Shown here piece by piece: positions 46,741 through 57,692 of a stretch of 64,000 nucleotides of DNA. The stretch is from NCBI RefSeq assembly GCF_019279795.1, contig NC_056745.1, forward strand, positions 503,345,694-503,409,693, in the 5' to 3' direction. Made by a program: the position numbers and the translations under genes. Position 1 is the stretch's first letter. Each line of letters starts with the position of its first letter. Source of the stretch: Protopterus annectens. Lineage: Eukaryota; Chordata; Ceratodontiformes; Protopteridae. The notes under the pieces were generated by a model. It worked only from the letters and a program-made list of their open reading frames with translations, did no database searches and was not told where the DNA came from.

Positions 46741-48657
46741 TCTAATCGGTGAATATTATAGCCTGGAGGTAGTATCTCATTATCAGTAGTACTAGGTTAG
46801 TACGGTCTAACCAGTGAACATTATATCCTGGAGGTAGTATCTCATTATCAGTAGTACTAGGTTAGTATGGTCTAACCAGTGAATATTATATCCTGGAGGT
46901 AGTATCTCATTATCAGTAGTACTAGGTTAGTACGGTCTAACCGGTGAATATTATATCCTGGAGGTAGTATCTCATTATCAGTAGTACTAGGTTAGCACGG
47001 TCTAATCGGTGAATATTATAGCCTGGAGGTAGTATCTCATTATCAGTAGTACTAGGTTAGTACTGTCTAATCAGTGAATATTATATCCTGGAGGTAGTAT
47101 CTCATTATCAGTAGTACTAGGTTAGTACGGTCTAACCGGTGAATATTATATCCTGGAGGTAGTATCTCATTATCAGTAGTACTAGGTTAGTATGGTCTAA
47201 CTGGTGAATATTATATCCTGGAGGTAGTATCTCATTATCAGTAGTACTAGGTTAGTATGGTCTAACCGGTGAATATTATATCCTGGGGTAGTATCTCATT
47301 ATCAGTAGTACTAGGTTAGTACGGTCTAACCGGTGAATATTATATCCTGGAGGTAGTATCTCATTATCAGTAGTACTAGGTTAGTATGGTCTAACCGGTG
47401 AATATTATATCCTGGAGGTCATATCTCATTATCAGTAGTACTAGGTTAGTACGGTCTAACCGGTGAATATTATATCCTGGAGGTAGTATCTCATTATCAG
47501 TAGTACTACGTTAGTACAGTCTAACCGGTGAATATTATATCCTGGAGGTAGTATCTCATTATCAGTAGTACTAGGTTAGTACGGTCTAACCAGTGAATAT
47601 TATATCCTGGAGGTGGTATCTCATTATCAGTAGTACTAGGTTAGTACAGTCTAACCGGTGAATATTATATCCTGGAGGTAGTATCTCATTATCAGTAGTA
47701 CTAGGTTAGTACAGTCTAACCGTGAATATTATATCCTGGAGGTAGTATCTCATTATCAGTAGTACTAGGTTAGTACGGTCTAACCAGTGAATATTATATC
47801 CTGGAGGTGGTATCTCATTATCAGTAGTACTAGGTTAGTATGGTCTAACCGGTGAATATTATATCCTGGAGGTAGTATCTCATTATCAGTAGTACTAGGT
47901 TAGTACGGTCTAACCGGTGAATATTATATCCTGGAGGTAGTATCTCATTATCAGTAGTACTAGGTTAGTATGGTCTAACCGGTGAATATTATATCCTGAA
48001 GATAGTATCTCATTATCAGTAGTACTAGGTTAGTACGGTCTAACCGGTGAATATTATATCCTGGAGGTAGTATCTCATTATCAGTAGTACTAGGTTAGTA
48101 TGGTCTAACCGGTGAATATTATATCCTGGAGGTAGTATCTCATTATCAGTAGTACTAGGTTAGTACAGTCTAACCGGTGAATATTATATCCTGGGGGTAG
48201 TATCTCATTATCAGTAGTACTAGGTTAGTACGGTCTAACCGGTGAATATTATATCCTGGAGGTAGTATCTCATTATCAGTAGTACTAGGTTAGTATGCTC
48301 TAACCGGTGAATATTGTATCCTGGAGGTAGTATCTCATTATCAGTAGTACTAGGTTAGTATGGTGTAAGCGGTGAATATTATATCCTGGAGGTAGTATCT
48401 CATTATCAGTAGTACTAGGTTAGTACAGTCTAACCGGTGAATATTATATCCTGGAGGTAGTATGTCATTATCAGTAGTACTAGGTTAGTACGGTCTAGCT
48501 GGTGAATATTATATCCTGGAGGTAGTATCTCATTATCAGTAGTACTAGGTTAGTACGGTCTAACTGGTGAATATTATATCCTGGAGGTAGTATCTCATTA
48601 TCAGTAGTACTAGGTTAGTACAGTCTAACCAGTGAATATTATAGCCTGGAGGTAGTA
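46740..48657. repeat. 65-bp tandem array derived from the LINE endonuclease, left part
   Basis: About 29 units of 65 bp. In LINE orientation each holds about 51 bp of endonuclease sequence (codons for TDNEILPPGYNIHRLDR) plus a 14-bp linker actaacctagtact. Because 65 is not a multiple of 3, the array destroys the reading frame. Units differ by a few substitutions (tacggtc/tatggtc/tacagtc, accggtg/accagtg) and occasional 1-bp deletions. Confidence 0.95.
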
Positions 48658-48660
48658 TCA

Positions 48661-50145
48661 AAACTTAAACCCACTACCCCCTCAGCAGACAAACTTCCTG
48701 CTGAATTCCTTTAAATAGCAGCTAAATCTATTGCCTACCCTGTTTCTATCCTAATAAATAGATCCATAAAAGAAAGTACTTTTCCAACTATTTGGAAGAT
48801 ATCACATATAATACCCCTACACAAAGGAGGCAAATCCACTGACCTTTCTAACTATCGCCCTATAGCACTATTATCTCCACTAGCTAAAATCATGGAAAAA
48901 TGTATACATAAACAACTACTTAACCATCTCCTTCAAAACAACCTACTAGCTAACACTCAACATGGATTTAGACCTTCACATAGTACTACTACTGCACTAC
49001 TTTCCTTTACCATCACCATCAACTGTAACCGTAACAACAACAAACTAACCTCTTCTCTTTTTCTAGACCTGTCTAAAGCCTTCGACATGGTCAACCATAC
49101 ACTTCTTCTTCACATATTAAAATCCCTTGCCTTAGATTTCTCTTCCTTAACCTGGTTCTCATCCTATCTTGAAAACCGACAACAAGCAGTACTATGGAAA
49201 AATTCTCTATCTGCTCTACTACCCATCTCTCTAGGAGTACCTCAAGGATCTATACTAGGCCCACTCTTATTCTCTATCTTTATTAATGATCTTCAATCAT
49301 CTATCCAAAACTCTACCTGTATACAATATGCAGATGATTCCACCATTATTTGCACAGCCTCCACTCAATCTGAACTCCAGTCACTGACACAATCTACCTT
49401 TTCTACCGTCGAACAGTGGTTCTCAAAAAGATGTCTACTACTCAACCCCAAGAAAACAAAACTTTTACTATTCTCACCTACCCACAAATCTTCTCAACTA
49501 AACTTTACTATTACTGCAAGTGACAACTCCCTCATCTCCCCTGACTCCATTACCAAACTGCTTGGTGTCACTATTGATAATAATCTCAGCTATGATTATC
49601 ACATCAATAACACTATAAAAGCAGTTAATAAAAAGATCGGTTCACTGTACAGAATTAAACCCTTCCTTACTCCAGAAGCACGGACCACCTTAGCACAATC
49701 ACATCTTATCTCTACCCTTCTGTATGCTTCCTCCATTTACACTAACCTCTCTAAAAGCAACCTTAGGAAACTGTCTACATCCTACCACAACATAGCACGT
49801 TTTGCCACAGCATCTCAGTATAGAACACACCACTGTACAAACTTAAAACAGTTACACTGGTTGGAACTTCCTAATAAACTTATCTATCAACAACTAGTAG
49901 TAACACACAACATTCTATATCAACCATCTAAGACACCTGCTCTTAGTAACCTCTTGACCCCCTATAATAACTTGAAACAACTGCGCTCCACCGAAAAGCT
50001 ACAAGTCAACACAACCAGGATCACAAATTCTGCAGGTAACTGCCTTTTCTCCAACTCTGTAGGCAAAATATGGAATAACCTCCCCTCACACATTACTGCT
50101 CTTGGCTCCTTACATCTTTTTAAAAACAACTTTTTTTACATCTGA
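48661..50145 (+). CDS. Nearly intact LINE reverse transcriptase, 5'-truncated, one stop
   Basis: The frame is open from 48715 to the stop after 50145 (477 codons). A single TAA at 48712-48714 lies in the short part before it, where the outer LINE has a Gln codon (YLQIAA). Counting from the internal Met at 48892, motifs are QHGFRP (23-28), FLDLSKAFDM (57-66, catalytic D59), GVPQGSILGPLLF (115-127) and YADD (146-149, both Asp present). Then come LLNPKKTKLLLF and a C-terminal NSAGNCLFSNSVGKIWNNLP region. The product would copy LINE RNA at a nicked target, but without the endonuclease it cannot be autonomous. It is the best-preserved coding sequence in the window and is likely a recent insertion. 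Confidence 0.85.
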
Positions 50146-50286
50146 CCAACTTCTGGCTTTGCTCTTGTACCAACCCAGACTAATCTATTTTATTCTTTTT
50201 ACTATCAGAATTTCTTATTTCAAAACTATCTTTCTCTGTCAACACAAATGACATTACAACTGTATGACTGTACTATTTCTATTGCT

Positions 50287-50317
<31 letters not shown>

Positions 50318-50625
50318 TGTCTGTTATAATTATGTATATACATTTTAAAATGAGTTATTACCATATTCTCACACAATAGTACTGTAAACAATTAATGCCT
50401 TTCTCAATACGTAGATAGTACTATATGTTTTGTATTACTTTATCTAAACTAATATGTATGCATTGTTGCCCACTGTCTGAGTTTCTCACATTTATTGTAA
50501 TTGTTTAATCTCTATAACCTTATTTTAATCTGTGGAGCTTTTCTCCCCGGGCCTCCACTGAAAATGGAAATTATCCAGCTGGACTAGCCCGGTCAACAAA
50601 TGTAAAATAAATAAATAAAATAAAT
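48661..50625 (+). mobile_element. Nested LINE, forward strand, inserted in the array
   Basis: A 5'-truncated LINE of the same family as its host. It begins inside the RT (KLKPTTPSADKLPAEFL) and ends with the ctccactgaaaatggaaatt block and an aaataaataaaataaa tail. The array resumes directly with ttatcagtagtactagg; I see no clear target duplication, and about 2-3 bp of the unit are missing at the junction. An A25 run lies at 50290-50315, before the 3' UTR block. Confidence 0.85.
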
Positions 50626-50836
50626 TATCAGTAGTACTAGGTTAGTACGGTCTAACCGGTGAATATTATATCCTGGAGGTCGTATCTCATTATCAGTAGT
50701 ACTAGGTTAGTACGGTCTAACCGGTGAATATTATATCCTGGAGGTCGTATCTCATTATCAGTAGTACTAGGTTAGTATGGTCTAACCGGTGAATATTATA
50801 TCCTGGAGGTAGTATCTCATTATCAGTAGTATTTGG
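50626..50836. repeat. 65-bp tandem array, right part
   Basis: About 3.2 further units of the same 65-bp repeat. They run into the intact endonuclease text (LNALLVTHSPDIV and, in another frame, ETWLKPNTTDNEI), which shows where the unit came from. Confidence 0.95.
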
Positions 50837-50837
50837 T

Positions 50838-51353
50838 TTAAGCCAGGTTTCCGTAAGATACAATGTCTGGGGAGTGGGTTACTAGGAGGGCGTTCAGGTT
50901 GGGAATCTTATTGTTAATACTTCTAATATTTAGGTGAAATGCTAGGAGGGAACTAGTGGGAGAAGAAAGGGGTAGCTTGACTGTGGGGGTTGTGGTAGGG
51001 GAGTGAAGGTTATGGGCTGTGCGTGGGCCAGGGTTTGGATGAATGTCCCCATGTATTATACGGTTATAGTGACAGGATACTCTAAGCTTTAGGAGTTTGT
51101 TTATAAGTTTTATATAGTCTTTGTCTTTAGGATTATGTTTTCTGGCTTTACAGGGGTGATATTTTGTTGAGGGTGGTAGATTGGGTGTGCGGAGGATGGT
51201 AAAGTGTTCGGTCTTATGTATGAAGTCATGGTTGGCTGTTTGACCATTTGGGTAGTGAATACCATGGTCAAGTTTTTGTTTGTAGGCAGTAAGGTGGTAA
51301 AACAGAAATAGTAGAGGCAGTAAGGTAATTAGTATTTTTTTACTTGTTTGCAT
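50838..51353 (-). pseudogene. Outer LINE leader protein with 2A-like motif and endonuclease start
   Basis: 171 residues. Residues 1-22 look like a signal peptide (KK followed by ILITLLPLLFLFYHL). Residues 102-110 read GDIHPNPGP (bases 51024-51050), identical to the motif at 1752-1778. Residues 139-164 (FHLNIRSINNKIPNLNALL...) begin the APE endonuclease. The frame is lost after SYGNLA, just before the tandem array. Conservation of the layout (hydrophobic leader, about 80 residues, 2A, endonuclease) in two diverged copies argues for function in the parent element. Confidence 0.7.
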
Positions 51354-51940
51354 TTTGTAAGGGGTCTGGCCAATTATGAGGGTTGACTGTGCTAACAGGG
51401 TGTGGTAGAATGGAAGAGAAGGAAATGGGTCAAGGGGAGAGGGCTGTTTAGTGATGTATGAGGCACTGATTCGTAATTAGCATGAGGGGAGTGGCTAAAC
51501 TTGGTTTAAATTTAGCAGTAGTGGGGGCGTGTGGGAATTGGGGGCAGGGAGGGGAGCAGAGTGGGGCTAACACTGACTCCAAGTGTTTCCTTAGGCTTTG
51601 GTAAGTATGGTAGTATGTTAAATTGACTGTTTTTAGGCTGTATGTTTAAACTTTTTTTGCACCAAATTATAGATTATTTTATACACTTGCAGGATATTTT
51701 TTAGCTGCAGGCTATAATTTTCAGGGCTATGTGTGGGAGAGCAGAGTGCAATTACAGTATTCAGGGTATTATTTTAGGTTTAGGAAATATTATTATAAGA
51801 TACTGGGGCAAATCAATTAATTTAAACAACATGGAGGGAGCCAAATTACAGTGGGGGACAGCCTAAAAGGTGTCTTTAGACCCAGGTCAGCAGTATACAG
51901 TACATAGGATTTTTTAATACAGTATAAGGTATTAACCTTA
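51353..51940. other. LINE 5' leader and featureless flank
   Basis: Up to about 51610 this is the C-rich (reverse strand) LINE leader; in forward orientation it reads gtgggggcgtgtgggaattg and ends with ggtaagtatgg. Beyond it I see no feature. Confidence 0.4.
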
Positions 51941-52165
51941 TCTAATTGTAGGTCGGACTTCAGAAACTTGTATGAGGGTAGAGTTTCACAAGGTAGTGTC
52001 CTTTCAGGCAGGAGAGTCTTTTACTTAGATAGTTTGAGGGGGTCTGCCTTATCCAATTGTAGGTCGGACTTCAGAAACTTGTATGAGGGTAGAGTTTCTC
52101 AAAGTAGCATCCTTTCAGGCAGGAGAGTCTTTTACTTAAATAGTTTGAGGTGGTCTGCCAGGCTA
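51941..52165. repeat. Two tandem copies of a 111-bp unit
   Basis: The phrase ggtcggacttcagaaacttg recurs at 51951 and 52062, and the text between is repeated with few changes. 111 bp is 37 codons, so an ORF spans it, but I see no domain. Confidence 0.85.
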
Positions 52166-52274
52166 TAAAAGCAGGCTGCCGACTGGGTCAGGAAGCACCG
52201 GATAAATAAATAAAACAAACCAACTCTGAGATCGCACTACAGTGAGAAAAACAATAAATATCCCATTCCGCACT

Positions 52275-52372
52275 GCACAGTGATCTCCATTCAAAATGTT
52301 CAAAGTTTCAAAACTTCAGTCTTATGGTCTTGGCCACTTGAAGTTTGAAGTTTTGAAACTTCAAGTTTCTTA
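52275..52372. repeat. Hairpin repeat related to 43725-43810
   Basis: Segments gttcaaagtttcaaaacttc and gaagttttgaaacttcaagt are near-complementary around a catggtcttggcc-like centre. Confidence 0.5.
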
Positions 52373-52459
52373 AGGGGATCCGTATGTACATATGTATGTA
52401 AATATGAATGTATGTATTTAAGGATGCATTTGTGCATGTATATATTATATGCATGGATA

Positions 52460-53000
52460 TATGCATATATATTTGCTTATGTGTGTAAGTATGCATAGAT
52501 GATAGTCCTACATTTATGACTCATAAGCTATGCAGCTCAAGTATCCTTCATCACTGAGAAACAGTTTTAATATACTAAGTATACCATTTCTATTTTTGTC
52601 TTTTATAAGTGGAAGGAATTTTATAAAACAAAAGTGCATGTTGAAAGCAGTGGCCCAGGTAAGTAAGACTCTTTACATCAGTGTTGCAATATATGATCAG
52701 AAGTTGGAACTTAGACTAATATTTAACAAACAGATGAAATTAAAACATTCATAGCTCATGATATTAGTATCTGTGCCATGTTCCATCACCTATACTGGGC
52801 AGAGTTAATGACTAGTCATTGTGATATCAGACCTTGTATAAAGTAAAAGTGCTCCTTTACCCTTATGCATTTTACATGTGCAGCATACATAATATATTTA
52901 AACTCTCAATAATAAAGGATACTTGAGCTGCATAGGTTATGAGTTATAAATATAAGATTATCATCCACTCATACTTACATACATGCATATTTACATACAT
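52460..53000. repeat. Foldback: inverted arms around a 367-bp spacer
   Basis: The left arm 52460-52548 and right arm 52916-53000 are reverse complements with scattered mismatches. The shared core is catagatgatag/actcataagctatgcagct and agctcaagtatcct. The outer parts are ATGC-type tetranucleotides. The spacer has no coding signature. Confidence 0.65.
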
Positions 53001-53109
53001 ATCCTCGCTGAATATTTATGATTTGTTGTGTCTGTAGATTTCACGAATCATAGTAGATTTCATCTCTTACTATCTCTCCAACAGTTTTCTACTTTCAGAT
53101 CATCATTCT

Positions 53110-54830
53110 CATGTTCATAGGTGGTTCATAGGATGACACTAGGCTATTGGCCCAGAGGCCCTTATAGGCCTAGCAAAGAATTTTGTCCATATTCCCACAA
53201 AGTCAGCACCTGTTTCCCCTGTCCATTAGGGACACAGGTGAGATCCCAGGGTGTATTTTCTGTTTTCCATCCAGTTGTCCAGGTTCCTGTTAAAGAGGGC
53301 TAGAGAGGTACTGCACTTGACATGGAGAGGGTGTCTATTCCACAGATGGGGAGTCTCTGAGACACAAATCTATCCCACCAACAAGTTCTATTAATGTCAC
53401 AGATCAGGTTGAGGCCTTGTGTGCAGTTGTGTGAGTGGAGTTTGACTTATGGATATGCAGCAACTCCATTAAGGCTGGGTCTGAGATGGCCTTGTATGCC
53501 AGACACAGGTTACCTCTGAGTAGAGGGACAGGGCTTTTAGCCTATATGTATAGGATAGGTGTCTGAGACCCTGAATTTTCCTGGTCAGGAACCTTTGTGG
53601 TCTCTCCAGCTGCTGCATGTGCTTGGCAAGAAAGGGGCATTGTACTTGATAATAGGTCTGATGAGGGAGGAGTACAGGGATGTTATGACCTCCTTGTTCC
53701 TGGATGAAATACCCTTATTTATGAGGTGGGCCATGTAGAAAGCCTTCTGTACAATGGAGGCAACATGGTGGTCAAAAGGTTGCTACTAACCTGGGTGCCC
53801 AAGTCCCTCACAACTGATGACATGCTTAGTTTGTTTATATTAATGTGATAATTAGTGGGGATGCCATTTTCCCCAAAGGGGATAATGATGCATTTCTTGG
53901 CATTCAGTTTGAGGCCATACTTCTGACACCAGTCATTAGTTTGGGTAAAGCCCTCTTGGAGGATGTTCACATCACTAGGGGAATTTAAGACAGCACCCAG
54001 CTTGCAGTCAATCTGCAAACTTCATCAGCCACAGACCACTGGCTTTGGATTGCACCTCAGAAAAGTATATCCCAAACAGTAGAGGCTCCAAGATCGATCC
54101 TTGGGGTACACCGCTTGTTATGGGTCTAATACTAGAGGTGGCTTCCTCTATTTTGACTAAGTGGGTTCTATCAGTGAGCCACTTAACTACCCATCTGGTA
54201 ACATATGGGTTAATGCCTAGCTGGGAAAGTGTTTCTATTATTTCCAAATGGGGAATAGTGTTGAAGGCTTTGGCTAGGTAAAGGTAGGTGGTGTGCACCA
54301 TCTTCCCCTCGTCCATTGCTTTGGTGACTGTTTCGAAGAAGACGACCAAGTATAACAGGCATGATCTCCCTTTGACAAAACTAAACTGTGTGGGGTCAAG
54401 CGTTTGGAGGTTGCAAATGTCTTTGTTTATAAGGTCTATGATAATGTCTTCCATGGCCATGCAGATTAGGCTAGTTAGGCTGATGGGCCTATAATTGCCT
54501 GGGTCAGTAGATGCTCTACCTTTGTGTAGAGGATGACAGTGGCTGTCCTCCATTTGGCTGGGACAAAGCCTGTGCTCAGGCTTTGGTTGAGTAGCGTACC
54601 TAACAGAGCAGAGAACTCATACCTGAGTTCATGTAGGATACAGCCATGGATGTTGTCAGGTCCCATGCAGACTGTATTTTTTGCCTTTCAGAGGGAATTA
54701 AAGACCTGCTCCCTGGTGATGAGGGGAGGGGGCAGGTGCTGGGCATGTCCTGATGTACTTCCTCTCTCTTACCAGGACCCATTTTATATCCTTCATTATG
54801 GAAGCTATCCCCAGGCTTTATAAGCTAAAA
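53110..54830 (-). mobile_element. CR1-like LINE (family X), most complete RT copy
   Basis: The reverse-strand ORF 54008-54553 encodes NYRPISLTSLICMAMEDI, TQFSFVKGRSCLLYLVVFF, AYLYLAKAFNTIPHLEII-like text (the usual catalytic Asp of KAFD is Asn) and RPITSGVPQGSILEPLLFG. The ORF 53719-54018 continues with DCKLGAVLNSPSDVNILQEG, TQTNDWCQKYGLKLNAKKC and SSVVRDLGTQVSSNL. The FADD box is split by a frameshift near 54010. The 3' end near 53115 carries gttcataggtggttcatagg. Confidence 0.8.
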
Positions 54831-55310
54831 TCATGGAAAGAAAACTTGAAAACACAATACAAACATCTGTAGATGTGTATCAAACTTCTGGCATATCAAC
54901 TGAAGTTTACTGTGAAACTCTAAACTTGTTTTAACATTTGCTAATTATCATTATTATTGGGATATTAAACCACTGTACCTGACATCAATAACTTATTAGC
55001 TTCTTATGTTGATCAATAAATAATACTACATCATGTTCCAGTAACATAATATAGAGAAGCAGTTAGATGCTTGCCTGGTGATAGATGGGATAACAGATTT
55101 GTATTTTACTGGAATTGTGTCATAGGCGCCAGAATCATAGAGGGAGGGGGAGGGAGTGACCCCCCACACACACACTTTTACAGCTGCAAGACCTGTAAGG
55201 ACTCATGCATGCATCTCATGCTATTTAAACACAAAAGTGCGTGGAAACAACTACCTGATCACATCAAGTCTGCTGGCAGATCATCCACGGTAAGGAGAGG
55301 TATTTATGTG
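54831..55310. other. No recognisable feature
   Basis: A G-rich patch (agggagggggagggagtgac) precedes a short (CA)n at 55160. Nothing else can be identified. Confidence 0.35.
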
Positions 55311-55317
55311 TTTCCCC

Positions 55318-55818
55318 AAAAGCTGTCCATTTATTTATATAAGTAGCTGGTGTGCTACTGTGCTGTGTTTATTTATGTAAGTAGCTGGTGGTGCTTCGTT
55401 TTGTTTATGCAAGTAGCTGGTGCTCTGTTTTGTTTATATAAGTAGCTGGTGCTCCATTTATATTTATGTAAGTAGCTGGTGCTCCGTTTTGTTTATGTAA
55501 GTAGCTGGTGCTCTATTTTGTTTATGTAAGTAGCTGATGCCCGTTTTGTTTATATAAATAACTGGTGCTCCATTTTGTTTATATAAGTAGCTGGTGCTCC
55601 GTTTTGTTTATATAAGTAGCTGGTGCTCCATTCTGTTTATATAAGTAACTGGTGCTCCATTTTGTTTATATAAGTAGCTGGTGCTCCGTTTTGTTTATAT
55701 AAGTAGCTGGTGCTCCATTTTGTTTATATAAGTAGCTGGTGCTCCATTTATATTTATGTAAGTAGCATATCTGGTGCTCCGTTTATATAAGTAGCTGGTA
55801 CTCCATTTATATAAGTAG
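55318..55818 (+). repeat. 29-bp minisatellite, left arm of an inverted repeat
   Basis: About 16 units of tttatataagtagctggtgc plus tccattttg, with variants. The complementary array lies at 57500-57692. Confidence 0.9.
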
Positions 55819-56530
<712 letters not shown>

Positions 56531-56534
56531 TTAT

Positions 56535-56768
56535 GTCAAGTGGGTGGAGCAGTGGTAGTGTTGTTGCCTCCCCACAAGAGGTTCTCTGGTCTGATTCTTG
56601 GCTGGGGAGGAGTCTGTATGTCCTCACTGTGTTTGTGTGGGTTTCTTCTGGGTGCTCCAGTTTCCTCTCATGTTACAAAGACATGTGTCTGGAGCATTTC
56701 TCCCTGGGCATCTGCTGAAAATTGACTTTGTTCCAAGTTGGACTTTCCTGTTAAATAAATTTAAAAAA
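56535..56768 (+). mobile_element. tRNA-derived SINE with LINE-type 3' tail
   Basis: Box A TGGAGCAGTGG at 56545-56555 and a box B-like GGTCTGATTCT at 56588-56598 suggest an internal Pol III promoter. The body has the widespread fish SINE text (ctcactgtgtttgtgtgggt, then ttcttctgggtgctccagtt). The 3' part ggagcatttctccctgggca, tctgctgaaaattg and gttaaataaattt matches the 3' UTR of the 2A-type LINE at 50.5 kb. A SINE that shares a LINE tail usually borrows that LINE's enzymes. Confidence 0.8.
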
Positions 56769-57282
56769 TTTACAAGGAGCTGAGAGCTTCAGGGGAAGAA
56801 AAGTTTAGTACTGCTTATTCCAACTCTGTTTGCATTGTTAGTAGCACAACAGGTAGTATTTTGTTGCAAAAGGCTGTGGGTTCTACTCCCACAGTATGGA
56901 GATGGATCGCTGATACTGTACTGTGTTGCATTTTAAAGGGAGTGGATGCTGCAGTCCTTGAATGTCCTCCTTTGGAGGAATTACCTAGTAACTATGAACT
57001 TGTTATCAGTTTGCCATCTGTTCCCTATTGCAATATTACTAGCTTATCATTGTTCAAGGGCAACAGCCACTTTATTTGTAGATGAAACAATGAAATATAA
57101 AGTTGTTTCCTAGCAGCAACCTCTTTAATAGTTACAGATCCCTTTAATGGGGAATTATTTAGATGACTTACTTCTGCAGAGATTTTGCATATTTACTGAT
57201 TTTGGTGGATTGTAACGACAGATGTTTGAGTGGCCTTTTATGGTTGAAATTTTCTGAAATGGATAGTTTTGTAAATATTGGT
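56769..57282. other. Unrecognised spacer of the inverted repeat
   Basis: There is no element end or domain; the 74-codon ORF at 56861 has no recognisable similarity. Confidence 0.35.
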
Positions 57283-57692
57283 TCATACATTTACCAAATG
57301 TATGAGCCAAATATTTTGTAAAAATCTAAACAATGGAGACCTATGGACTAAACTCCCTGAATCACAAGTGGTGGTGTGGGTAGAGAATGCAAGCTCCTGT
57401 ACCTAAGGTAACAGGATTTGAGCCTCAGAAACTCAGAAACAAAATGGAGCACCAGAAATTCTAACCACCAGTTAAATGTAACTGGGGCATTTCACACATG
57501 CTACTTATATAAATGCAGCAACAGCCACTTATATAAACGGATCACCAGCTACTTATATAAACGGAGCACCAGCTACTTATATAAACAAAACAGAGCATCA
57601 GCTACTTATATAAACAAAACAGAGCACCAGCTACTTACATAAACAAAACTGAGCACCAGCTACTTATATAAACAAAATGGAGCATCAGCTAC
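57283..57692 (-). repeat. Right arm of the 55.3-57.7 kb inverted repeat
   Basis: The reverse complement of the left arm. It holds the same tRNA-like phrase (gtaacaggatttgagcctca) and about six 29-bp units in opposite orientation. Confidence 0.8.

Larger units (their letters stand above)
43812..51610 (-). mobile_element. Outer 2A-type LINE, reverse strand, with an internal satellite and a nested LINE
   Basis: The element runs from a C-rich leader near 51600 through the leader ORF and 2A motif (50838-51353), the endonuclease (interrupted 46740-50836) and the endonuclease C-terminus (46237-46740). The RT (44763-45665) and the C-terminal region (44143-44325) follow. The 3' tail at 43905-43812 carries the ctgaaaatggacctgtatcc block and an AAATA-rich end. 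Without the array and the nested element it would be about 3.7 kb, a normal size for a CR1/L2-type LINE. Both ends are present, so this was once a near-full-length copy. Confidence 0.8.

Noticed and set aside
46740-48657. Direct repeats of regular length considered as a CRISPR array
   Set aside because: The 65-bp units are contiguous without unique spacers and match a LINE endonuclease; the context is eukaryotic.
55318-55818. Repeated TATATAAG considered as clustered promoters
   Set aside because: The motif is part of a 29-bp minisatellite unit and no gene follows.
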